64,000 nucleotides of DNA from Timonella corticicola (GTDB lineage Bacteria; Actinomycetota; Actinomycetes; Actinomycetales; Cellulomonadaceae). The stretch covers positions 310,001 to 374,000 of the forward strand of contig NZ_JBHUOP010000003.1 of assembly GCF_042683685.1 (NCBI RefSeq). Reading direction: 5' to 3'. A program made the position numbers and the translations under genes. Shown piece by piece: positions 1 to 8,615 of the stretch (position 1 is the stretch's first letter; the number at the start of each line of letters is the position of its first letter). The notes under the pieces are model-generated. The model was not told the DNA's origin and did not search any database. It was given only the letters and a program-made list of their open reading frames with translations.

Positions 1-1
1 G

Positions 2-619
2 GACATGGCCCGCGAACACACCGATGTCTTCCTGACGCTGCTCAGGGGAGAAGGATTCGCGGAGCCCAACCCCCGCCCGATGTTCCCCAACCCGCCAGGA
101 CCACTGCGCCTTGAACCACATTCCGAAACCCTGCGCAAACGCATCTGGTGGGGAGCAGGCTCTGATTCAACTGCTGTGTGGGCCGCAGAAAAAGGCATGA
201 ACCTGATGAGTTCAACCCTCAAGGTCGATGAATCAGGCGAGCCACTACACATCCAACAGGCTAAGCAAATCCGAGTCTTCCGCGAGGCCTGGAAAGAGCA
301 GGGACACGATTTCGAGCCTCGAGTGTCGGTGTCACGCTCCATCTTCGCCCTGGTCAACGACGAGGACCGCCGTAACTTCGGGCTTGCGGGAGAGCGTCAG
401 GACTCGTTCGGTTCGATCGGCAGTGAAGGCCTTGCCGTCTTTGGACGCACCTATGCCGACGAACCAGATCAACTGATCGAACAACTCTCACGCGATGAGG
501 CCATCAAAGAAGCAGACACCCTTCTTTTGACCGTGCCAAATCAACTCGGTGTGGACTACAACGCACACGTCATCGAGTCAATCCTGACCCACGTGGCTCC
601 CGGGCTTGGCTGGCGGTAG
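2..619 (+). CDS. LLM class flavin-dependent oxidoreductase, C-terminal part (runs off left edge)
   Basis: This is the last ~205 residues of a luciferase-like monooxygenase; the reading frame is open to the window edge, so the true start lies upstream. Members are TIM-barrel enzymes that use FMNH2 or F420 to oxidise small organic substrates. Visible family features are the WWGAGSDSTAVWAAEKG strand-loop, typical of the flavin-phosphate binding region, and the following helix with IQQAKQIRVFREAW. Full-length members have about 340 residues. Nothing identifies the substrate. Two other luciferase-like enzymes lie at 45515-47734 and 47792-48694, but they are of a different subtype. Confidence 0.8.
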   Translation, partial: DMAREHTDVFLTLLRGEGFAEPNPRPMFPNPPGPLRLEPHSETLRKRIWWGAGSDSTAVWAAEKGMNLMSSTLKVDESGEPLHIQQAKQIRVFREAWKEQGHDFEPRVSVSRSIFALVNDEDRRNFGLAGERQDSFGSIGSEGLAVFGRTYADEPDQLIEQLSRDEAIKEADTLLLTVPNQLGVDYNAHVIESILTHVAPGLGWR

Positions 620-689
620 CGTGATGTGACCGATAGATCCCGGGCGCTCATCAAAGAGAGGCCTGATTTGGCGACCTCGCATGAGGTAG

Positions 690-1226
690 TCAGAGGAGTT
701 TGCGCAGCGTGTTGATGTTGCGGTTGGTGGTCGTGGCTTTGAAACGGACTTTGGCCGCATGCTTGGAGAACGGCGTATCGGTGCTGCCGCCTTTGGGGCA
801 GCGCCAGTAGACAACTCCCGCTCCCCCTGCGACGTGCTCGACCGCATCAGCACTGCCCTCCTGCACGCCGCTCAGAAGGTCATCGCGAGCCTCTTCGGTG
901 GATGCAAAGACGACGTAGGCGTGATGCTCGGAGTCCTGCGCAAATGGGTAGGCGTCAATCAGATCGGCGAGCGCCTCATGTGGGACAAGCACGATCCAGG
1001 CGTCATACCCGAATCGCTCGCGTAACCCGGCCTCGATTCGTTGTTTTAGTTTCTCCTGCGTGTCCGCGCTGTCGTCACCAGAAGCGTTAAATCGTACGTT
1101 TCCCGAGGCAAGAACCGTTTTTACCTGTTCGAACCCCAAGTCGCGGAAAAGCCCGGCCAAGTCTGCGCTACGCACAGTGATGCCGTTGACGTTTACCCCG
1201 CGCAGAAGCGCCACCCAGATGCTCAT
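690..1226 (-). CDS. DUF1697 domain protein
   Basis: A 178-residue protein that opens with WVALLRGVNVNG, the hallmark N-terminus of the DUF1697 family, followed by LGFEQVKTVLASGNVRF and ending with FKATTTNRNINTLRKLL, which matches the family's conserved C-terminal TxRNxxTxxKL motif. The length is normal for the family. Its biochemical function is unknown. It converges on the truncated oxidoreductase to its left and diverges from the ankyrin gene at 1302. The ATG at 1226 has only a weak ribosome binding site. Confidence 0.85.
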   Translation of the reverse strand: MSIWVALLRGVNVNGITVRSADLAGLFRDLGFEQVKTVLASGNVRFNASGDDSADTQEKLKQRIEAGLRERFGYDAWIVLVPHEALADLIDAYPFAQDSEHHAYVVFASTEEARDDLLSGVQEGSADAVEHVAGGAGVVYWRCPKGGSTDTPFSKHAAKVRFKATTTNRNINTLRKLL

Positions 1227-1301
1227 GCGGTCAGCCTAAACTACATCAAGAGCGTTCTCAGCCATTTTCAGTGCTCCTAGGAGAGCAGGAGAGAAGAAGC
1301 C

Positions 1302-1504
1302 ATGTCACATCATCTGGTCACAGCGAGCGAGCGTGGAGATGTCACGAAAGTTGCAGCGCTTATCGGACAGGGAGCAGACCCTGACTGGATGCGTAAGGGT
1401 GGCGGTCATCGGCCACTGACCGCTGCAATCTCACAGGGGCACCTACCCGTGCTTGAGTTATTGATCGAGCACGGGCAGACGTAAATGCCTATGCGACAGT
1501 CGGT
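1302..1504 (+). pseudogene. Ankyrin-repeat gene, 5' half, frameshifted and interrupted
   Basis: Starts at an ATG behind a good AGGAGAG site. It encodes two ankyrin repeats (SERGDVTKVAALIGQGADPD and PLTAAISQGHLPVLELLIEHG), then stops early at 1484. One extra G at 1473-1475 would restore the frame and continue as ADVNAYATVG, a textbook ankyrin repeat end, so this is a one-base deletion in a G run (or a sequencing error). The continuation expected after that (GYTPLMFAA...) is found 11 kb downstream at 12490, in the same orientation. I therefore read it as the 5' half of a gene split by the Wadjet island. Confidence 0.7.
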
Positions 1505-1642
1505 TCATTCCATATGCATTTATGTGCTTATGGCCGCGAGCAGCAACCCTGCTCGCGGTGTGGATCACCCATTCGACGAGTGAAATTTATGAACCGATCC
1601 TCGTTTTTCTGTCCTCAGTGTCAGCGCAAGCGCTCTTCGTAG
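1505..1642 (+). pseudogene. Fpg/MutM-type DNA glycosylase zinc-finger remnant
   Basis: In the restored ankyrin frame the sequence runs without a break into FHMHLCAYGRE, then a four-cysteine zinc finger: CSRC, about 17 residues including MNRSSFF, then CPQC-QRKR, and a stop at 1640-1642. This matches the C-terminal zinc finger of formamidopyrimidine-DNA glycosylases (Fpg/Nei), which grips DNA through an arginine in the loop. Only the last ~45 residues are present; the catalytic N-terminus is absent. It is therefore a 3' gene fragment, probably carried by or created with the insertion that begins here. A degenerate look-alike of its first ~30 bases lies at 12423-12447. Confidence 0.7.
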
Positions 1643-1831
1643 CCACAAGTTAGATGCAGATTTTTACCTGGTCAGGGCCAGTATCTATTAATCGCGCTTA
1701 ATAGCGCTCTTTCTCCATTAATGTCACTTCGATCTCCTGCTTTCAATTGTTCAAAGTGCGCTCGGAACGCTCTTCACGATGAGTGAGCAGGTGCTCGTAG
1801 GCGTGTTCCACGCGCTCGCTGAGCGTTCCGG

Positions 1832-2151
1832 ATGGCGAGCCTGAGTGTCGCTAGTGGTGCGCACCAGGCCGATACCGGGGGAGAGGAGCATCCGCTGTGC
1901 GGTTGCGCTCAACGAGGCGGTATCGAGAACAGAAGCGCGGGCTCGTTCGCAGAAGGGGTTCCGAAACCCGATGCGAGGATCTGGTGGCGGGCGGTGCGCC
2001 TCACTCGCTGCTTGAACAGGTCGGGGCGATGCAGAGCCGGTTCTCTGTCTGGCCTGTGGCTGACCACATGAAGGTTGAAGCTGCGCGCGCGACCATGGAC
2101 GAGTCTCTGCGACTGCACCTCGCCAGTGACTCTGCCCGGATCAATACATAG
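1832..2151 (+). pseudogene. Unrecognised gene remnant ending before a terminator
   Basis: No intact gene lies between 1643 and 2316. The best candidate for former coding sequence is the frame ending at 2151 with LLEQVGAMQSRFSVW...DHMKVEAARATMDESLRLHLAS. It looks protein-like for its last ~50 residues, while upstream it is arginine-rich, as expected after a frameshift. A strong rho-independent terminator starts 27 bases after its stop, which supports a real 3' gene end. I do not recognise the family, and the start is not identifiable. Confidence 0.3.
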
Positions 2152-2177
2152 AGCGCAGATGCGATGGACATTGGCGG

Positions 2178-2220
2178 AGATACCCCGAGGGCTGAATGCT
2201 CGCGGGGTATCTTTTCTTTT
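2178..2220 (+). terminator. Rho-independent terminator
   Basis: AGATACCCCG (2178-2187) pairs with CGGGGTATCT (2203-2212) and is followed by TTTTCTTTT. It is oriented to stop rightward transcription coming from the remnant that ends at 2151. Confidence 0.75.
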
Positions 2221-2316
2221 CGATCTTCTGGCTGCATCCCCTCGGTGTCTATCCGTTGGCTATCTCGACTTGCGTGTGGGGATCCTCGACCCGGTAGCGG
2301 TGCCCGCGAGCAGCCG

Positions 2317-2781
2317 TTACAGGGTGTCGGGAGTGATCTCGCCCGACTCGACCTCAGACGGGACTGCTGCAAGAGTAGGTGACCTATCACCTATCCGTGC
2401 AGCAGTCCCCATGTTCCGCCGAGTCGACGGGTGTGTCCGTGCATCCTTCACCTGCCGTAGCTCTGCGGCTGAGAGCAAGTAGCTCTCTCGCGTGTGGCCG
2501 CGCTCACGTGCGTCCATGATGCGTCGGTACTCCGCGAGCAGTCGCGAGTACCAGGCCAGCGTGGGGATGTGCGAGTTCCCGCCATCGTGCCGCTTGAACA
2601 AGGTCATCGTCTCCGGAGCTTGTTCGTCACCATGCTCCGTGGTGGCTGCCGTGCCAACTGGGATGATCGCCGCCACGAGCACCTCGCGCACATACTCGCT
2701 GAGCGTCACACCCTCGTCGTCGGCCTTGCGCTTGAGGAGGTCGCGGACGTGGTCTTCAACTCTGATGTTCACAACGGCCAC
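2317..2781 (-). CDS. Ribbon-helix-helix (CopG/Arc-type) protein
   Basis: The start is taken as GTG 2781, behind a GAAGGGAG site seven bases upstream; this gives 154 residues beginning VAVVNIRVEDHV. Residues ~4-40 (VNIRVEDHVRDLLKRK, GVTLSEYVREVLVAA) form a ribbon-helix-helix DNA-binding domain, in which a beta strand enters the major groove. About 110 residues with no family I recognise follow, including a WYSRLLAEYRRIMDARERG helix. The gene is transcribed away from jetA, and a strong inverted repeat (2828-2864) sits between them. It may regulate itself and possibly the Wadjet operon. No toxin partner is visible, so an antitoxin role is less likely. Confidence 0.65.
   Translation of the reverse strand: MAVVNIRVEDHVRDLLKRKADDEGVTLSEYVREVLVAAIIPVGTAATTEHGDEQAPETMTLFKRHDGGNSHIPTLAWYSRLLAEYRRIMDARERGHTRESYLLSAAELRQVKDARTHPSTRRNMGTAARIGDRSPTLAAVPSEVESGEITPDTL
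2360..2409. repeat. Nested perfect inverted repeat at the 3' end of the RHH gene
   Basis: Outer arms GGGACTGCTGCA (2360-2371) and TGCAGCAGTCCC (2398-2409) enclose inner arms TAGGTGA (2376-2382) and TCACCTA (2387-2393) around a 4-base loop. The whole structure is inside the coding region of the ribbon-helix-helix gene and has no T-run. Confidence 0.8.
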
Positions 2782-2827
2782 AGCCGCGCTCCCTTCGACC
2801 CAAGTGGCCCCAGATAGCCACAGGTAT

Positions 2828-2864
2828 TTGCGTATGACGTTTAGTGCAGCATTGTCATACGCAA
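2828..2864. promoter_or_regulatory. Inverted repeat operator candidate between RHH gene and jetA
   Basis: TTGCGTATGAC (2828-2838) and GTCATACGCAA (2854-2864) are perfect 11-base arms separated by 15 bases. The repeat lies 46 bases before the RHH start and 101 bases before the jetA start, in the only divergent promoter region of the island's left part. The size and symmetry fit a site for a dimeric regulator such as the adjacent ribbon-helix-helix protein; this pairing is inferred. Confidence 0.6.
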
Positions 2865-2965
2865 CCTGGTAGATTCCCAATCACGAAGACTGCTCGCAAT
2901 GTCAGTGGCACCCGCCATACTGAGCGTGCGCATGAGCTGGGAGATCGCGTCAACGGAGGGGAGCA

Positions 2966-4456
2966 ATGGGGAGCAGGATCGAAGGCGACGTCGCTCGGAT
3001 AGAAGCGGCGCTCAACACGCCAACACTGAAGCTGCTGGACCGTAAGTCCGCCAGCATCGCGCTGCCGCTGTTCGCCAACGCCTTTCCCGAGGACGCGCAG
3101 CCGGTCCCGGTCGAGCAGTTCCACACAGTCGTCGACGCGCTGCTCGATGAGCTGAACGCCAGCGGGTACAGCATCGCGAAGACGAACAGTGGGAAGACGC
3201 TGGCGATGCAATGGGTCCGTGAGCGCTGGCTGTACCGCGACCCGGGCCAAGGCGAGGAGACGTACCAGCTGACTGGCGATGCCAAGCAGGCTCTGGAGTA
3301 CGTCACCAGGGCGACGAGAACGCAGCTGAACGTCTCCCTATCGCGCATCGAGACCATGCGCCGCGTCATCTCCGAGGCTGCCTTGGCCGCGAATCCGGAT
3401 CGCGAGGAGCGCAAGCGCCGGCTCGCTGAAGAGATCGCGCGCCTGCAGGCCGAGTTTGATCATCTCGACTCGGGCGGTGAGATGCCGCAGGCAACCGAGT
3501 CTGAGGTAACCGAGCAGTTCTCGAACGTGCTGCGCGAGCTCGACGGGTTACCGTCGGACTTCCGCCGCGTCGAAGAAGCTGTCCGGGACATGCACCAGGC
3601 CATCACGAAGAAGTTCCGCGAGGAGGTACGCCCCATCGGCGAAGTAGTCGACGACTATCTTGAGCAGTCGGCCATGCTGCTGACCGGGACTCCGGAAGGG
3701 CGGGCATTCGAGGGCGCGACGGAGCTGCTGCGCAACCGCGACTGGCTGATGAACTTGCGCGACGATCTCGAGCGCATCCTTGCGCATCCGCTGGCAGGCA
3801 TGCTCCTGCCTGACGAGACGCGTCAGCTCCGGACGGCCGTGAACGTGATTCGCCGCGGAAGGGATGACGTCTTGGAACAGCGCCATCGCGCAAGCGCCAC
3901 GCTGCGCGAGCATATCGAGAACTACGACCACATTCGCAACCGCGAGCTCGACGCGGCGCTCAAGGGCATCGACCGCGAGATGCGCGTGTGGATGCAGGCG
4001 GCCCGAGCTCGTGACCGGGTGGACGTTGAAATCATCCCGCCGGCCATGGACATCGCCGTGCTCCGATTCCGCACCTTCGACCCCGACAGCGAACAAGCAC
4101 CTGCGCCGCTCGAGGACGTGTCCAGCCAAGCGCCAGCGGCGTTGTCCCTGGACGAGATCCGCAAGCAGGGAGGGCCCACGCTCGATAAGTTGAGCGAGCG
4201 CATCGACGCGATGCTGAGCGCGGGCGATCTCGATTCCGCGGCGGCGCTGTTCAACGACCTGCCGGTGGATCTGCGCCGCCCGGTCGAGATACTCGGGCTG
4301 CTGCATTTGCTCACCCGCATCGGGGCCGAGATCGATCCAGCGCTGCGGGAGCAGGTCCTGGCCGTGCGCCCGGACGGGAGCACCCGCCGATTCCACATGC
4401 CAGCCACGGCCATCCAGGCGACAACCGACGTCGCTGACGAAGGAGAACCCAGTTGA
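2966..4456 (+). CDS. jetA: Wadjet type I anti-plasmid protein JetA (DUF3375, MukF-like)
   Basis: A 496-residue DUF3375 protein, the kleisin-like subunit of the Wadjet SMC complex, comparable to MukF/MksF. It bridges the JetC heads and recruits JetB. The N-terminus carries the winged-helix region (LKLLDRKSASIALPLFANAF, SGKTLAMQWVRERWLYR); the middle is long, charged and helical with heptad-like stretches. The ATG at 2966 has a GGAGGGGAGC site just upstream. It is the first of four overlapping genes. Wadjet complexes extrude loops on small circular DNA and cut plasmids. The gene looks intact and has strong GC bias at third positions compared with genes right of 13 kb. Confidence 0.92.
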   Translation: MGSRIEGDVARIEAALNTPTLKLLDRKSASIALPLFANAFPEDAQPVPVEQFHTVVDALLDELNASGYSIAKTNSGKTLAMQWVRERWLYRDPGQGEETYQLTGDAKQALEYVTRATRTQLNVSLSRIETMRRVISEAALAANPDREERKRRLAEEIARLQAEFDHLDSGGEMPQATESEVTEQFSNVLRELDGLPSDFRRVEEAVRDMHQAITKKFREEVRPIGEVVDDYLEQSAMLLTGTPEGRAFEGATELLRNRDWLMNLRDDLERILAHPLAGMLLPDETRQLRTAVNVIRRGRDDVLEQRHRASATLREHIENYDHIRNRELDAALKGIDREMRVWMQAARARDRVDVEIIPPAMDIAVLRFRTFDPDSEQAPAPLEDVSSQAPAALSLDEIRKQGGPTLDKLSERIDAMLSAGDLDSAAALFNDLPVDLRRPVEILGLLHLLTRIGAEIDPALREQVLAVRPDGSTRRFHMPATAIQATTDVADEGEPS

Positions 4457-5232
4457 CCGAAACTCTGCTTGACGACGCCGATGACGGCACCGGCGAGGAC
4501 GCGCTCAGCTTCTTCGAGGCGCTCGACCAGCCTGCGCCGAACCTCGAGGACGAGGCCGAGGTGCAGAGCCTGGCGATGTTCGAGGGCGACACCGGCACGC
4601 TCTACCCTGAGCAGCGCCGCTGCCTGCACGCACTGCTTAAGCAGCGGTACATCTCGGCCGATCGGCATCCCGAGCAGTGGGCGACGCTGGTCGCCGACCA
4701 GGATCTGATTAAGAGCCGCCTCAACGACCTGTACCTCGAGTTGCACATCGACCGCGAGTACCAGGTCGCGTTCAAGCGCCAGGCCCGCACCGAGACCGGA
4801 GATCGTTTGCCGTCGCTGCTGAACGACCTCGCGCACCAGAAGGAGGAGACCATCGTCATGATCCATCTCCGACAGCGGTTCTTCGCACAGCGCCAGGAGA
4901 ACGACGATGCCGTATTCGTCGACCGACAGAGCCTGCTCGACGAGGTGGCCAGTCAGCGGCCGGAGCACGCGACGGACCGCGCCATGGATCAGAAGCGCGC
5001 CGACAAGGCGATCGAGAACCTGAACACGGCGGGCGTGATCCTGAAGACCGGCGACCCGGATCGGTTCCGGATCTCGCCGATCATCGAGGTACTCATGCCG
5101 ATCGAGAAGCTTCGCGCGCTACTGGCGTGGTTCATGGCTCAGAACGGTACCGATGCTGGCGCGCATATTGACATCGTGCTCGACGCAGACGGCGGGCCCG
5201 GCCAATTGTTCGAGATGGAGGAGAGCGAGTGA
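4453..5232 (+). CDS. jetB: Wadjet type I protein JetB (DUF4194, MukE-like)
   Basis: 259 residues, DUF4194 family, the KITE-type subunit corresponding to MukE/MksE that stabilises the kleisin JetA. It begins with a TTG that overlaps the jetA stop (TTGA at 4453-4456), so translation is probably coupled. An acidic N-terminus (residues 1-40) is followed by two winged-helix-like segments, including QRRCLHALLKQRYISAD and a central LRQRFFAQRQENDDAVF. The length is normal. It overlaps jetC by GTGA. The gene is intact, and the operon order A-B-C-D is the standard type I order. Confidence 0.92.
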   Translation: MTETLLDDADDGTGEDALSFFEALDQPAPNLEDEAEVQSLAMFEGDTGTLYPEQRRCLHALLKQRYISADRHPEQWATLVADQDLIKSRLNDLYLELHIDREYQVAFKRQARTETGDRLPSLLNDLAHQKEETIVMIHLRQRFFAQRQENDDAVFVDRQSLLDEVASQRPEHATDRAMDQKRADKAIENLNTAGVILKTGDPDRFRISPIIEVLMPIEKLRALLAWFMAQNGTDAGAHIDIVLDADGGPGQLFEMEESE

Positions 5233-8200
5233 CGCTCGAGATAGTGACACCCATTCAACCTGCGCCCGTTCTCGATCATGCGCAGTGGCGCATGGAGTCG
5301 CTGCAGATGGCGAACTGGGGCGGGTTCCACGGCCGTCACGAGGTGAAGTTCTCGCCGGGCTCCACGCTGATGTCTGGCGCGAGCGGCACCGGTAAGTCGA
5401 CCGTACTCGACGCGTACCTCGCGTTGATGATGCCCTCGGATATCCCGTTCAACGGTGCGTCCAACGACGCCGGCGGACGCGCCCGCTCGGCTGATCAGCG
5501 CAACCTGCTGAGCTATCTGCGAGGAAAGATGGATTCCAGTAGCGTCGATGGCACCGGCGAGATGCGCGACCAGGTCCTGCGCGGCGGTAATGGCGAGCCG
5601 ATCTGGGGCGCATTGGCCGGCACGTTCATCAACGACAGCGGCCGTCGCTACACGGTCACACGCATCTACTTTGCGAAGGCTGGCGCGAGCGCGACCTCCG
5701 AAGTCACCACGACCTACGCGACCTACGAGGGCTACCTCGACATCTCACGCTTCGAACCGCTGGCCTCCTCACGCTTCGAGAAGCGTGCGCTCAAGACCAG
5801 CATCCCCGGGATGGCCACCTTCAACACGTTCCGCGAATTCGAGGCCACCATCCACACCCGCCTGGACATCGGCGGCGGTGACGGCGGCAGGAAAGCCATG
5901 CGCCTGCTCGCCCGTGTCCAGGCGGGCATGGAGGTCAAGCGCGTCGATGGACTGTACAAGACGATGGTCCTCGAGCAGCCGATCACCTACGAAGCAGCCG
6001 ACACCGCGCTCCTGCACTTCGCCGACCTCGAGGCCTCATACTCCAAGATGGTCGATGCAGCGAACAAGGAGAAGGCTCTGGCGCGGCTGCCCGATCTGCA
6101 GAAGGATCTAGCGGACGCCGAGGCAACGTCGCAGATCATCAGTCAGTTCGGCGCTGACCTCGAAGGTCCCTCTCCCTTCCGGCTGTGGCGACTGCGGACC
6201 GAACGCGCGCTGCTCGACACGGCCGTGGACGAGAACCGGGCCGAGCACGTCGGGATCTCGTCCACGCTCGCGCAGGCGAAGGCCAAGGAGTCCCAGTACG
6301 AGTCGCGGCTTGCCCAAATCCGAGAGGACAAGCGCAGTAACGGCGGCGAAGCCATCGAGGAGCGCAGACAAGAGATCGCCCGGCTCGAACGCAGCCAAGG
6401 CGATGTCCACACGGCCCTCATCAGGTTCCAGACCCGCACGGAAGCCATCGACCTCGTCGCGCCCGAGACCGCCGAGCAGTTCGTCGAAGCACAGCGTGCC
6501 TCCGCCGAGTTCCTTGCCGGGTTCGAGGAACGCGAGCGGACGCTCCAGGCCGAGGAGGACGCCGCCCAGCTCGAGCTTGCACCCTTGACGAGCCGTCAGA
6601 TCGACCTCCTCGATGAGAAGCGTTCGCTCGCGAACCGCAAGAGCGCCGTGCCGAGACGGATGCACCTAGCCAGGGTCGCCATGGCCGAGGCGGCCGGGCT
6701 TGACCCCGAGATCGACCTGCCGTTCGTCGCCGAGCTCATCGACGTGCTTCCGGACGAGGCGCACTGGCGCACCGCCGTGGAGAACACGCTCGGCGGCATC
6801 GCGCGCACGCTCCTCATCGACCGTCGGATCCGCGATAGGTTCTCGGCAGCGATCGACGGCCTCCGGATCAGTCCCCGCCTGAATTACCAGGCCGTCCAAC
6901 TCGAGGAGCACCAGGAGTGGCGCGGAAACCCGAGCTACATCTCGGGGAAGCTCGCGTTCAAGGGCTCGCCCTTCTCCGCATGGGTCCAGGACCGCGTGAG
7001 CGGCGACAACGTCGACCACCTCTGCGTACCCGACTCCGGATCTCTCAGCGGCCCCGGTGCACGAGTCACCCCATCCGGGCAGACGCGTAACGGGAGCCGT
7101 GGAGCGCACGGCGAATCCGGCGACGGCAACATCATCGGCTTCTCCAACGAGCGTCGGCTCGCCGACATCGAGATACAGCTCGCCGAGCTCGATCCACAGA
7201 TCGATGCCATCCAGAGCCAGATCAAGGCAATCCGAGCGCGGGTCAGCAATCTCCGCCTGCAGCGCGACGCGCACCGATTCGTGGTGGACGCCGACTGGGC
7301 CAGCATCGACCTGCTCGGTATCGGCGTGCGGATCCGAGAGCTCGAGGGCGAGGTCCAGAGGCTGCGCGCAGCGAACTCAATCCTCGACGCGCTCGAGGCT
7401 GAGGAGGGGAGGACCAAGCCGCTGTTCAAGGAGGCGACGCGCGTGCGGGTCCTCGCCGAAGAACGGCTCAAGACGCTCACCAAGGAGCACGGCGACCTCG
7501 TCTCCGAGCAGGACAGTGTCCAGGACGGCATCGATACGATCGTCGCCGCGCAGACGGCCGCAGTCGCCGATGACCAACAGGCGTATCTTGACACGCTGTT
7601 CGCCGCTAACTGGGACGTCACAGATCTCGAGGCGTTCAGCGCGAACGTGCGTGCGCTGCGCAAGCGGTTGAGCGATGAAACCGTCGCCGCCCGGCAGCGT
7701 GCTCACCGGGCCATCAGTTCGATGGAGAGCATGTTCGAGGCGTACAAGGCGCGGTGGGACGAACACAACCTCGGCACCGCTGCCGCATCCGCGGACGGCT
7801 ACCGCGAGATCCTCGACAAGATCCGCTCCGAAGGTCTGCACGAGCGACGCGACCGCTGGCGGCGCGAGCTCGCCACGTGGTCCAGCGACGACCTCCTTGG
7901 CCTCAACGACGCGTTCGACCTCGCCCTCGAGGACATCGAAGAGCGCCTCGTACCGATCAACCGAATCCTCGAGAACCTCCCGTTCGGCGGGAAGGGTGTC
8001 CTGCAGATCAAGTCGCGACGCCTGCAGAGCGATGACCTCACCAAGTTCCGCCGGGGTTTGCGAGAGCTGTCGTCCGGGCTCGCGCTCGAGATGTCCGACA
8101 AGCAGATCATGGCGCGGTTCACGAGGCTCCGCGACTTCATGACGCGCATCGCCATCCCCGAAGGCCGGGCCTCGACGTCGCAACGGGATCGCTATTTGGA

Positions 8201-8615
8201 CGTGCGTCAGCACGTCGTCATCACCGCGGTCGTTCTCGACGACATCAGGAATCGGCGCGAGATCGCGACCCACGACTCACTTGGTGGCAAGTCCGGTGGC
8301 GAGACGCAGGAACTCGTCGCGTTCATCGTCGGCTCGGCCCTGCGCTATCAGCTCGGCGACGAGACCCGCTCGCGGCCGAGGTTTGCGCCAGTCTTCCTCG
8401 ACGAAGGCTTCGTGAAATCCGACAGTGAGTTCGCCGGACGGTCAGTCCGCGCCTGGCAGGACCTCGGGTTCCAGCTCGTCATCGGTGCGCCGTTGGACAA
8501 GGTCACGGCGCTGGAGCCGCACATGGATCTGCTCCTGACGGTCACGAAGAACGAGCGCGGCTACTCCTTTGTCGTCGACCTTCAGGACGACCCGGACGCC
8601 GAGGACGTCGCATGA
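5229..8615 (+). CDS. jetC: Wadjet type I protein JetC (SMC-like ATPase, MukB-like)
   Basis: 1128 residues, the SMC motor of Wadjet. The Walker A motif GASGTGKST is at residues 50-58, after a MANWGGFHGRHEVKFSPG strand pair. Long coiled coils fill residues ~260-480 and ~620-760, around a hinge-like centre near 490-600. The ABC signature LGGKSGGE is near residue 1017 and Walker B with PVFLDEGF near 1053, followed by a late histidine region. All ATPase motifs needed for dimerising heads are present. It starts at a GTG overlapping the jetB stop and overlaps jetD by ATGA. It presumably extrudes DNA loops with JetA and JetB. Confidence 0.95.
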   Translation: MTLEIVTPIQPAPVLDHAQWRMESLQMANWGGFHGRHEVKFSPGSTLMSGASGTGKSTVLDAYLALMMPSDIPFNGASNDAGGRARSADQRNLLSYLRGKMDSSSVDGTGEMRDQVLRGGNGEPIWGALAGTFINDSGRRYTVTRIYFAKAGASATSEVTTTYATYEGYLDISRFEPLASSRFEKRALKTSIPGMATFNTFREFEATIHTRLDIGGGDGGRKAMRLLARVQAGMEVKRVDGLYKTMVLEQPITYEAADTALLHFADLEASYSKMVDAANKEKALARLPDLQKDLADAEATSQIISQFGADLEGPSPFRLWRLRTERALLDTAVDENRAEHVGISSTLAQAKAKESQYESRLAQIREDKRSNGGEAIEERRQEIARLERSQGDVHTALIRFQTRTEAIDLVAPETAEQFVEAQRASAEFLAGFEERERTLQAEEDAAQLELAPLTSRQIDLLDEKRSLANRKSAVPRRMHLARVAMAEAAGLDPEIDLPFVAELIDVLPDEAHWRTAVENTLGGIARTLLIDRRIRDRFSAAIDGLRISPRLNYQAVQLEEHQEWRGNPSYISGKLAFKGSPFSAWVQDRVSGDNVDHLCVPDSGSLSGPGARVTPSGQTRNGSRGAHGESGDGNIIGFSNERRLADIEIQLAELDPQIDAIQSQIKAIRARVSNLRLQRDAHRFVVDADWASIDLLGIGVRIRELEGEVQRLRAANSILDALEAEEGRTKPLFKEATRVRVLAEERLKTLTKEHGDLVSEQDSVQDGIDTIVAAQTAAVADDQQAYLDTLFAANWDVTDLEAFSANVRALRKRLSDETVAARQRAHRAISSMESMFEAYKARWDEHNLGTAAASADGYREILDKIRSEGLHERRDRWRRELATWSSDDLLGLNDAFDLALEDIEERLVPINRILENLPFGGKGVLQIKSRRLQSDDLTKFRRGLRELSSGLALEMSDKQIMARFTRLRDFMTRIAIPEGRASTSQRDRYLDVRQHVVITAVVLDDIRNRREIATHDSLGGKSGGETQELVAFIVGSALRYQLGDETRSRPRFAPVFLDEGFVKSDSEFAGRSVRAWQDLGFQLVIGAPLDKVTALEPHMDLLLTVTKNERGYSFVVDLQDDPDAEDVA

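Noticed and set aside
3548..4968. Long minus-strand open frames opposite jetA and jetB
   Set aside because: They mirror the GC-rich codon pattern of the jet genes, have no recognisable domain, and overlap complete, well-supported genes.
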